Assembly (NCBI GenBank): GCA_949065595.1 | Contig: CARSXK010000010.1 | Location: 1-40,674 of the forward strand | DNA length: 40,674 nucleotides | Direction of reading: 5' to 3' | Source: UBA5026 sp949065595 | Lineage (GTDB): Bacteria > Bacillota_I > Bacilli_A > RF39 > UBA660 | Shown: piece by piece, positions 8,577-14,869 of the stretch | Layout of the letters: the number at the start of each line of letters is the position of its first letter | How positions within the stretch are numbered: the stretch's first letter is position 1 | Program-made: the position numbers and the translations under genes | The notes under the pieces: generated by a model | Databases searched by the model: none | Told to the model about the DNA's origin: nothing | The model's input: only the letters and a program-made list of their open reading frames with translations

Positions 8577-9123
8577 AGTATACATACATTCCATGAATTT
8601 TACGTTCATCTATGTCACTAATGGAATCCAATTTCCATTCATCGTCTACTTTAGATAATGTTAATTCAAGTGTATATTTGACTTTATCTTTTACTTCTTT
8701 TAATTGCTTTAAACGATAAGTGACAAATAACGTCTTATCATATTCACCATCTGTATTTTTGAATTCATCTGGATGTTCTTCTAAATATTTATCTGCATCA
8801 TTCATTGCTTTGGAATAGTCTGTGACCTCAATTTCAACGGTTACTGTTGCGGTATCACCATCTATTTTTTCATCTTTGACATCATATTTTAGTTCTTTAT
8901 AATGTTTTTTCATTAATTCTTTGTAAGATGCACGATGTTCTGTGTTGAAGTTTTCTTCTTCAGCTACAATTTTATCTAGTTGAGAAATAACTTTATCGTC
9001 TAATGTCTGATAGTTTTGAAAAAACATTTCTACTTTTTTGGTTGGGGTATTCATTAATTTTTTCTGGCAACCACAACCAGTAAATAAAGCGAATGCAGAT
9101 AAAATGATTATTAATTTTTTCAT
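8575..9123 (-). CDS. Putative lipoprotein, unknown function
   Basis: The 182-aa protein starts with MKKLIIIL and a lipobox ending in FTGC (Cys at 17), so it is exported and lipid-anchored. The mature part is charged. An early helix (KVEMFFQNYQTLDDKV) and later beta-rich segments (TATVTVEIEVTDY, YTLELTLSKVDDEWKLDSI) give an NTF2-like/DUF4878 impression, as in many small Gram-positive lipoproteins. That assignment is not verified. The start has AAGGAGG. It sits upstream of dacB with its own terminator. Confidence 0.75.
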   Translation of the reverse strand: MKKLIIILSAFALFTGCGCQKKLMNTPTKKVEMFFQNYQTLDDKVISQLDKIVAEEENFNTEHRASYKELMKKHYKELKYDVKDEKIDGDTATVTVEIEVTDYSKAMNDADKYLEEHPDEFKNTDGEYDKTLFVTYRLKQLKEVKDKVKYTLELTLSKVDDEWKLDSISDIDERKIHGMYVY

Positions 9124-9186
9124 GTGTTTCCTCCTTACTACTATTTTGTTAATTATTTTTCAGAATATACAAGTAATTGAGTTATT

Positions 9187-9828
9187 TTATGATTTTGATG
9201 TATGAATGAGTTCAAAAAATGCATTTAGTTTTGGGGAAATTAATTCAAAGTTTTTATCCAATGCATAATCTAAATTGGATAATATTTTCTCTTTGTCTTC
9301 TTCTTTTTGATTGAAGCATTCATAGTATAAATATCGCAATTGTTGGATGGCATTTTCTTCTTTTAGTCTTTTGAGATTGCGACGAATCGATTTTTCTATT
9401 TCTATTTCTTTTCTAGTTTTAAATCCTATATTTTTCACTCTTTTTAATATTTGGTAGGAAATCGTTTCTTCTTTTAACCTCGTTACAACTTCTAATACTT
9501 CTAATTCTTCATCGACTAATAGATGACTTTTTTTAATATGATTGTTTTTCACTAAAATGGCAACTGTTTCTGATCCATCACTTAATAAACAACAGTATTC
9601 GATATATTTGATATCTTTTCCTGAAAACAATTCTGTTTTGTTTTGAATTTTATTTAAAAATTCAGAACTAAAATGAATACTATTTTCTTTGATTTCTTTC
9701 ATTTGATTACTTGTAATTTTAAATAATGGTATTTTTCTTACATTGATGATGTTGTCAAATGGGTTCCAATCATAAAAATCATAAAGCGTATCATGAAAAT
9801 TGAGTAAAATATCATATATGTAATTCAT
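9187..9828 (-). CDS. Conserved hypothetical protein, possibly YjbA/DUF3603-like
   Basis: A soluble 213-aa protein with no membrane helix. The opening MNYIYDILLNFHDTLYDFYDW and the short beta-rich N-terminal region followed by charged helices resemble the YjbA (DUF3603/UPF0736) family of spore formers, from memory only. The C-terminal half is strongly helical (EIEKSIRRNLKRLKEENAIQQL). GGAGG lies 8 bases before the ATG and inside the preceding small membrane gene, which it overlaps by 17 bases, so the two are co-translated. The biochemical role is unknown. Confidence 0.75.
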   Translation of the reverse strand: MNYIYDILLNFHDTLYDFYDWNPFDNIINVRKIPLFKITSNQMKEIKENSIHFSSEFLNKIQNKTELFSGKDIKYIEYCCLLSDGSETVAILVKNNHIKKSHLLVDEELEVLEVVTRLKEETISYQILKRVKNIGFKTRKEIEIEKSIRRNLKRLKEENAIQQLRYLYYECFNQKEEDKEKILSNLDYALDKNFELISPKLNAFFELIHTSKS

Positions 9829-10036
9829 ATTTATGTCCTCCTGGTATAAAAATAGCTAAACTAATTATGATCATGCCTGCAAATGCAGCGAGACATTCAA
9901 TTCTTCTAATTATAAAATTAACATATTCTAAAAAATTATACCCAATTGTAAGTAAATTTAGATAACTTATCATATAAACTCCACCTACAACAGTTAGACC
10001 AAATCCAATTAGAAAGAAAAAAATGCGTGCTATCAC
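9812..10036 (-). CDS. Small membrane protein, unknown
   Basis: 74 residues with two hydrophobic helices (about 4-27 and 50-66) separated by a short loop. The start is GTG at 10036, with AGGTG five bases upstream. It overlaps the downstream 213-aa gene by 17 bases, so the two probably form one functional unit, perhaps a membrane anchor and soluble partner. No family recognised. Confidence 0.68.
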   Translation of the reverse strand: MIARIFFFLIGFGLTVVGGVYMISYLNLLTIGYNFLEYVNFIIRRIECLAAFAGMIIISLAIFIPGGHKYELHI

Positions 10037-10095
10037 AGTATCACCTATTTCATTGTATTAAATTAGGATATATTTTATTAGCCAAGTAAATAAAA

Positions 10096-10117
10096 AAAAT
10101 CGCTTTGATACGATTTT
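10096..10117 (-). terminator. Terminator of the 115-aa membrane protein gene
   Basis: On the minus strand, AAAATCG and CGATTTT pair around an 8-base loop and are followed by more T residues. It lies just after the stop codon at 10124. Confidence 0.75.
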
Positions 10118-10123
10118 CTAAAT

Positions 10124-10471
10124 CTAAAATATATGAAATATACTTGCAATTGCATTGATTGTTAAACATGATACCACCATTGTTGTTACAATAGAAAAGA
10201 TTGTGAAACTCACCTTAATCAAGACTTCCTTTTTTGACTCTATTGCACTTATGATATACAATAATCCAAAAAAGTAGATTAAAATGTTGTCAACCCATAA
10301 TAGAATGTTTAATGGTCTACTCACAAGTAAAGAATTGAGATTTGTGGTATCGTAAGAATTATTATATATCATATTGGTATAATATAGGGCACTGATTATT
10401 AAGCTAATGATTGTTAAAACGACAAGGATAATTCCTACTATTTTTTCAAAATTTTTAATTTCCTTTTTCAT
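10124..10471 (-). CDS. Small membrane protein, three helices, unknown
   Basis: 115 residues with hydrophobic helices near 13-33, 55-75 and 85-110. The start has GAAAGGA upstream, and a TATAAT box (about 10493-10498 on the minus strand) precedes it without a good -35. No motif is recognisable. It is flanked by terminators and appears monocistronic. Confidence 0.65.
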   Translation of the reverse strand: MKKEIKNFEKIVGIILVVLTIISLIISALYYTNMIYNNSYDTTNLNSLLVSRPLNILLWVDNILIYFFGLLYIISAIESKKEVLIKVSFTIFSIVTTMVVSCLTINAIASIFHIF

Positions 10472-10597
10472 ATAAAATTCCTTTCTGTTTTCATTATACA
10501 GTAGAATTTGTTTTTATTCCTCTTTTTTATGAATGCTTTGACAATATATTTACAAAGCTTTCCAATAATCAATGCAATATCCCTATTTCATTTATAT

Positions 10598-12058
10598 TTA
10601 GTATGCAAGTACAACACGAGCACCATAGTCCCGATGTGCATTTCCTCCTGCACGATGAAATGCGATATTTGTTCCACCATCGAAATCTCCTCCACGAATA
10701 AACCATGGATAGTGAAACGTTGGAAAGGATGCTTTACTAGTAAACCATAAACCTGTTGGGGCACTTGGATCACTTTCTTTTGAACTAGCTATCTCTTTTG
10801 TCGCATCCCCTAAATGACCATTTTGGTATTGGTAATAGGTATCATCACACAAACTGAAGGAATTGGCATGATACGTATCATAATATCTACTGTCATTCGG
10901 AAATTCTTTTCCATCTTTTTTTTCTAATATCGATGGGCTGGCTCCAAAACTTGGACATCCATATAGCCCATTGAAAGCAGAATTAAAAACATCACTAATA
11001 CCACTCATTGGATCTCCAGTTTCATTCTTTAATACTGCCATAACGTATTCCCATGATCCACCATTCATATCATAAATACCTGTTATATTTCCTGTTGTGC
11101 TCGCTTTATTATTCATTCCGTTCCATTCATAGCCTACTTCACAATTTGTTCTGTTCCCGATTGCACTTGCTGAAGCGCTTGCTGCACTGCACCCAGTTAT
11201 ACTTCCACTTTTTTCCCACTGTCCTGTAAAACTTTCTCCTTCTGCTGGGTAGTAACCTGTATTGACATTATTGATATATACTTCTTCACAGCTTTCTTCC
11301 GTACATTTTCCGTATAAAGAATAAGTTAAGTATGTTACTGCACCCCATTCACTATTCTTCATCATATGACTGTTTAATTCTTCACTGGCTTCTTTTGATA
11401 ATGTAGCAATTTCACTCACTGTTTGAAATGTTAAAGATCTTACATTGGGTTTAATGATTATATTTTTTCCATTCGTTGCGTTTTCATAATTTGGGTTGGT
11501 TGTCGTGAATAAATGATTATTGGTATAAGTTTCTTCATCATAACTGGTTTCAAATTTTCCTACCCATATTCCATTTGTATCAAATGTAGTAAATGCTGGG
11601 TGGGTTAACCATTCTCCATTATTCGTTCCTGTTGATTTTTCGGTATTTTTACCTTCAAATACAATATTAATTGCATTTTCACTACTCTTTCCATTTGGAT
11701 ACGATTCTTCTAAAGTTACATTCCATAATTGATACCGATATCTTGGTATCCATACATAGTATTGCTTTATATTTTCTTCTGGTATTACTTCATTCTTTTC
11801 GTATACCATACTTTCATCTTTTAATATGACAGCATTGGCCCATTCTTTATTTTCATATTGATACCATTTTTGGGTAATATCTGCCTTTTTTACTGTTCCA
11901 TTACTTTCTATTACAACTGGAATTAGATTTCCTTTTAATACTGGATCTGCTCCATTTAATAGCATTTCACTATATTGTGTTTGTCCATTGCAGCGTTCTT
12001 TTTCTACTACTTTAGGACTATCTTCTTCAAATCTTTTTTTCAATACAATAATTTCCAT
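10598..12058 (-). CDS. Pilin-associated protein with C-terminal FGE/C-type-lectin-like domain (3' part of split gene)
   Basis: The downstream part of a probable 588-aa pilin-like protein; the ATG at 12058 is likely not the natural start. Its first seven codons read through the upstream pilin's sequence in another frame, and coding sense begins at RFEEDSPKVVEKE. The rest continues a surface protein: YYVWIPRYRYQLW near 105, WVGKFETSYD near 165, a Ser/Ala-rich CSAASASASA stretch, and a C-terminal domain with NGGSWEYVMA and WFIRGGDFDGG...RDYGARVVL. Those motifs match the formylglycine-generating-enzyme (SUMF1) / C-type lectin fold, here likely a binding fold, since no sulfatase is nearby. One base fewer in the A7 run at 12034-12040 joins this frame to the prepilin. 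Confidence 0.8.
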   Translation of the reverse strand: MEIIVLKKRFEEDSPKVVEKERCNGQTQYSEMLLNGADPVLKGNLIPVVIESNGTVKKADITQKWYQYENKEWANAVILKDESMVYEKNEVIPEENIKQYYVWIPRYRYQLWNVTLEESYPNGKSSENAINIVFEGKNTEKSTGTNNGEWLTHPAFTTFDTNGIWVGKFETSYDEETYTNNHLFTTTNPNYENATNGKNIIIKPNVRSLTFQTVSEIATLSKEASEELNSHMMKNSEWGAVTYLTYSLYGKCTEESCEEVYINNVNTGYYPAEGESFTGQWEKSGSITGCSAASASASAIGNRTNCEVGYEWNGMNNKASTTGNITGIYDMNGGSWEYVMAVLKNETGDPMSGISDVFNSAFNGLYGCPSFGASPSILEKKDGKEFPNDSRYYDTYHANSFSLCDDTYYQYQNGHLGDATKEIASSKESDPSAPTGLWFTSKASFPTFHYPWFIRGGDFDGGTNIAFHRAGGNAHRDYGARVVLAY

Positions 12059-12365
12059 ACTTGGCTATGATATGCATTTGATTATCATCATTGATGATTA
12101 GTTTTCCATTTTCTGGTTTGGAACCTTTGTAGCTTAATATATCACTTCTCAAATCAATTTCTTTTTGAATAGATTCTCCATCCATCATTTGATTCAATTG
12201 ATATTTTTCTGCTGCGTCTAATATTCCATTTACCGATTCAATGGCTGATCCTCTTCTACTTTTTTCTATCACATCCATTATCATGGGTGTTGCGATTAAT
12301 GCTATAACAGCTAATATTACAATGACTGCGAGTAATTCAATCAATGTAAATCCTTTTTCTTTCAT
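12027..12365 (-). CDS. Type IV prepilin-like protein (5' part of split gene)
   Basis: This is the N-terminal part of a pilin or pseudopilin. It has the class III signal KGFTLIELLAVIVILAVIAL: cleavage by prepilin peptidase after Gly5, Phe at mature +1, Glu at +5. The long hydrophobic helix would anchor it in the membrane or pack it in a filament. The ORF ends with YCIEKKI then TGA directly after an A7 run. In the other frame the sequence continues as K-R-F-E-E-D into the 486-aa ORF, so the 112-aa product is probably truncated. AGGAG lies upstream of the ATG, and a strong promoter precedes it. No pilus assembly genes are in the window. Confidence 0.85.
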   Translation of the reverse strand: MKEKGFTLIELLAVIVILAVIALIATPMIMDVIEKSRRGSAIESVNGILDAAEKYQLNQMMDGESIQKEIDLRSDILSYKGSKPENGKLIINDDNQMHIIAKYGNYCIEKKI

Positions 12366-12391
12366 TCCTACATCTCCTATTCTTTCTTATT

Positions 12392-12420
12392 ATTATACCC
12401 GTTTTTTCCCCTTCATTCAA
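12392..12420 (-). promoter_or_regulatory. Sigma-A promoter of the pilin gene
   Basis: On the minus strand, TTGAAT (12420-12415), 17 bases, then TATAAT (12397-12392). Transcription would start near 12385, about 20 bases before the ATG at 12365. Confidence 0.72.
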
Positions 12421-12446
12421 CCACTAAAAAGAGGGCTTACCCCCCT

Positions 12447-12467
12447 AGAATTAAGGATATACCCAAA
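12447..12467 (+). repeat. Left arm of 21-bp inverted repeat bounding the RhuM/Qng1 island
   Basis: AGAATTAAGGATATACCCAAA matches the reverse complement of 14785-14805 at 20 of 21 positions, including 15 identical bases in a row. The two arms enclose about 2.3 kb holding the qng1 remnant, the RhuM gene and a small ORF. No transposase or recombinase lies inside. Similarity stops immediately outside the arms. Confidence 0.7.
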
Positions 12468-12490
12468 TACAACTTAAACACCAAAAGATT

Positions 12491-12922
12491 TTAATAGGAA
12501 GTTGTCCTAGTTAGATGATAAGGTTTATATTCCTTAGTCTTATCTTGTCCTTTACCCCATATAAAATCATTTATATCAATTCTATCAATACATTTATCTA
12601 TCTTGTCCCAAATATAATTTATTACTACAATTTGACTTGCTCTAATTTCAACTTCATATTCACTATTTTCATCAATTTCAGTTTTAGTTTCCAATAATAA
12701 AGACAATTCTTTATCGTATTCTAAAATTCCAAATCCTTGCATTACTTGTGGTATTTTATAATCTGCACAGCCTAAAAGATTAGAATAATCAACTTTTTTT
12801 TGCTCTTTATTTTCAATTACATGCAGAATATCGGATGTTAATAACTGTGCTAATTTATAAAAATATATTGTTTTTCCTTTATAAGTTCTAATATCTTCAA
12901 AACTACTAAAATGCTCTATATT
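12491..12922 (-). pseudogene. Queuosine salvage protein Qng1 (DUF2419), C-terminal part after frameshift
   Basis: The open frame continues the 5' fragment after a one-base change near 12919-12924, but has no start codon of its own near the break (the first ATG is at 12742). Reading from IEHFSSFEDIR it gives FYKLAQLLTSDIL, CADYKIPQVMQGFGILEY and EVEIRASQIVVINYI, ending with INDFIWGKGQ and YHLTRTTSY. These are the segments I associate with the C-terminal half of DUF2419 proteins (ADYRVPQ..., EIRA..., IDWFLW..., PHHR...). Together with the upstream fragment the restored protein is about 313 aa, normal for the family. Either a real pseudogene or a one-base sequencing deletion. Confidence 0.75.
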
Positions 12923-13431
12923 TCTTGATCACTATTCATTACATTAATATATCCATAGAAATCACTATTCATTTTTTCATTTACTACTTTTGCAATTTCT
13001 GTAACAATTCTATATCTTTCTTCTATAAGAGGAATATCAATATTACCTTTTAGAATGTTCTTAAATTCTTTTAAGGTTATATTTTCTAATTGTTTAAAAA
13101 CCTCTACACTATCATGACCATTAAATAAATTGAATATGCAATACAAAAGTGCAATCCCACCATCTAAGTTTTTTCCATTGGCATCAACTGTCCATTTAGG
13201 ATCACCCCAAAAAGAAAAATCTATAGAATCATATACAAGTAAAAAATTAACTAAATCTTTTGTACTCATTTCATAAACAGCATAGGGAACTTTGGTTAAA
13301 TAATGAACATTATTAAATTTTAATAATTCATCTATTAAAATGTCAACTTTATTATAGTTAATTTTAACATGTTTTGCATTATTCACGACAAATTTGCATG
13401 TTTCTAAAATTTCGTTTAATTTATTACTCAT
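12916..13431 (-). pseudogene. Queuosine salvage protein Qng1 (DUF2419), N-terminal part
   Basis: Qng1 is a queuosine 5'-phosphate N-glycosylase that frees queuine for tRNA modification. The fragment carries the signature FSFWGDPKWTVDANGKNLDGGIAL (about residues 73-96), matching the family's NFSFW...WTV...G...AL core. Start ATG 13431 has GGTGG upstream; a TTG at 13446 is also in frame. The frame ends at SDQEI then TAG. The expected continuation is in another frame, restored by one extra base (for example an A making GAAAATATA). It starts 16 bases after the RhuM stop, so the two are probably one transcript. Confidence 0.78.
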
Positions 13432-13447
13432 ATTATTTACCACCAAT

Positions 13448-14476
13448 CTAGTTCTCTATCCCTTCATTTTTCATTTCTACTAAAAATTTATCAAAATCAG
13501 ATTCAAATAATTTATCTTGTATAATTCTATACTTTTCAAATTCTGACAACGCAAAACTCTCTGCAACTTTATGCGTTACTTTACCAGGATTATCCAAAAC
13601 TTCTCTGTCATTAAATTGTAAAAATACATCTAGTCTTTTTTTCCAATCTTCCATAGTCATTGGAATATGTCTTTCGGCTTGATCTTCTGCATAATCCAAG
13701 TACATTGTAACTATTCTCTCTAACGATTTAAGTTCTTCTTTGGTTAAATAATTTTTAGCAACTACAACATCAGTTGCCATTATTTTACCATTTGGAGAAC
13801 TTTTCCAAGTAGTAAGACCCATGTGTTCCTTTTCATGATTTGCTCTTTTTACTATAACCTCTGCAGCGGTATTGCCATGTGTTGCAAAATGCATTTTATT
13901 TTGTACTGTTTTAAAAAATTCTTTAGTTACTGGTGAATTTCTGTTATAATCCAAACTTGTAGCATAAATGTCAGTTATTTTTTGATAAAAATTTCTTTCA
14001 CTTATTCTAATTTCTCTTATTTCTTGAAGTAATTCATCAAAGTAATTTTCATTCAAGAATGTTCCATTTTTAAGTCTTTCTTTATCTAGAACATACCCTT
14101 TAACAGAATATTGTTTTAATATATTAATAGCCCATAATCTAAATTCGATAGCTCTATTACTATTAATTTTAAAACCAACTGCAATTATTGCATCTAAATT
14201 ATAGTATTTAGTATTTCTCCTTACTTCTTTTCTTCCTTCATTTTGAACTGTCAAGAAATCCTTGACAGTTTCTTTTTCTATTAATTCATTATTATAAAAA
14301 ATGTTTTTAAGATGTAAACTAACATTTTGTTTTGTTGTACCAAAAAGTTCAGCTATTAATTTTTGACTAAGCCATACTGATTTGTCATCAACAATTACTT
14401 CAATTGTTTTTTCCTTGTTTTGATTTGTAAAAATTAAAAATTCTACAGTCGAATTTCTTATTTGTAAAGTTTCCAT
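13448..14476 (-). CDS. RhuM family protein
   Basis: A 342-aa protein of the RhuM ('virulence protein RhuM') family, common in accessory islands, prophages and near restriction systems. The N-terminal domain (SVWLSQKLIAELFGTTKQNVSLHLKNI, about 33-60) looks like a helix-turn-helix/KilA-N-type region. GRKEVRRNTKYYNLDAIIAVGFKINSNRAIEFRLWA (about 80-115) is the family hallmark. The C-terminal half includes HFATHGNTAAEVIVKRANHEKEHMGLT and a conserved MTMEDWKKRLDVFL. The molecular function of RhuM is not established. CAGGAGG lies 7 bases before the ATG. It overlaps nothing and is followed by the qng1 fragment. Confidence 0.88.
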   Translation of the reverse strand: METLQIRNSTVEFLIFTNQNKEKTIEVIVDDKSVWLSQKLIAELFGTTKQNVSLHLKNIFYNNELIEKETVKDFLTVQNEGRKEVRRNTKYYNLDAIIAVGFKINSNRAIEFRLWAINILKQYSVKGYVLDKERLKNGTFLNENYFDELLQEIREIRISERNFYQKITDIYATSLDYNRNSPVTKEFFKTVQNKMHFATHGNTAAEVIVKRANHEKEHMGLTTWKSSPNGKIMATDVVVAKNYLTKEELKSLERIVTMYLDYAEDQAERHIPMTMEDWKKRLDVFLQFNDREVLDNPGKVTHKVAESFALSEFEKYRIIQDKLFESDFDKFLVEMKNEGIEN

Positions 14477-14480
14477 TAGT

Positions 14481-14654
14481 TTACCTCCTGAATGTCTTTT
14501 TTACTATAGACTTCCTAACTAAATTATAACTTAAATTATATATAATAGCTATAGTTAAAATGTTTCTAACAACAGGATATGGGAATGCACCACGAAATAA
14601 CAAAGTCATTAAAAAATAAGAATTTATAATCCTTGTATATGCACCACCAACCAT
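14481..14654 (-). CDS. Candidate small membrane ORF, 57 aa
   Basis: An open frame immediately upstream of RhuM. It encodes a basic, partly hydrophobic peptide (FRGAFPYPVVRNILTIAIIYNL in the middle). Its stop TAA overlaps the RhuM ribosome binding site. No Shine-Dalgarno precedes the ATG at 14654, and the frame stays open and protein-like for about 24 more codons upstream (FEIGTLKYSKRVLFASAK), suggesting a truncated or decayed gene rather than an intact small gene. Not recognised. Confidence 0.35.
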   Translation of the reverse strand: MVGGAYTRIINSYFLMTLLFRGAFPYPVVRNILTIAIIYNLSYNLVRKSIVKKTFRR

Positions 14655-14666
14655 TTTTGCACTTGC

Positions 14667-14698
14667 AAAAAGAACCCTTTTACTATATTTTAGGGTTC
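14667..14698 (-). terminator. Possible terminator downstream of ligA
   Basis: On the minus strand, GAACCCT and AGGGTTC pair around a 13-base loop and are followed by TTTTT. It lies 170 bases after the ligA stop, on the far side of the inverted-repeat arm, so it belongs to the island rather than to ligA itself. It also lies inside the upstream extension of the 57-aa frame. Confidence 0.5.
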
Positions 14699-14784
14699 CA
14701 ATTTCAAAATAATTGCTATTTCAGTTAGAATTTATAAGGTTTTTGTGAGAACCTTTTTTGAACCTAGTTGTTATTTTCTTGCTT

Positions 14785-14805
14785 TTTGGGTATATCCTTT
14801 ATTCT
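14785..14805 (-). repeat. Right arm of 21-bp inverted repeat bounding the RhuM/Qng1 island
   Basis: TTTGGGTATATCCTTTATTCT is the inverse of 12447-12467 with a single mismatch. It lies 65 bases from the ligA stop codon, at the expected edge of the host backbone. It may be a terminal inverted repeat or a recombination site. Confidence 0.7.
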
Positions 14806-14811
14806 GCCCCC

Positions 14812-14850
14812 GTTTACAATTCGCAAATATCCTTTTTTCTACTTGTAAAC
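14812..14850. repeat. 8-bp inverted repeat after ligA
   Basis: GTTTACAA and TTGTAAAC, perfect complements, are separated by 23 bases. They lie between the island arm and the ligA stop. The loop is long and no U tract follows on the minus strand, so it is not an obvious terminator. Confidence 0.4.
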
Positions 14851-14869
14851 TATACTATGATTTATGAAT

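Noticed and set aside
10535..10558. Terminator after the pilin-lectin gene (GCTTTG/CAAAGC)
   Set aside because: The stem is only 6 bp with a 12-base loop, and no U tract follows on the minus strand.
12447..14805. Classical insertion sequence
   Set aside because: Inverted repeats are present, but no DDE, serine or tyrosine transposase/recombinase motif and no obvious target duplication was seen.
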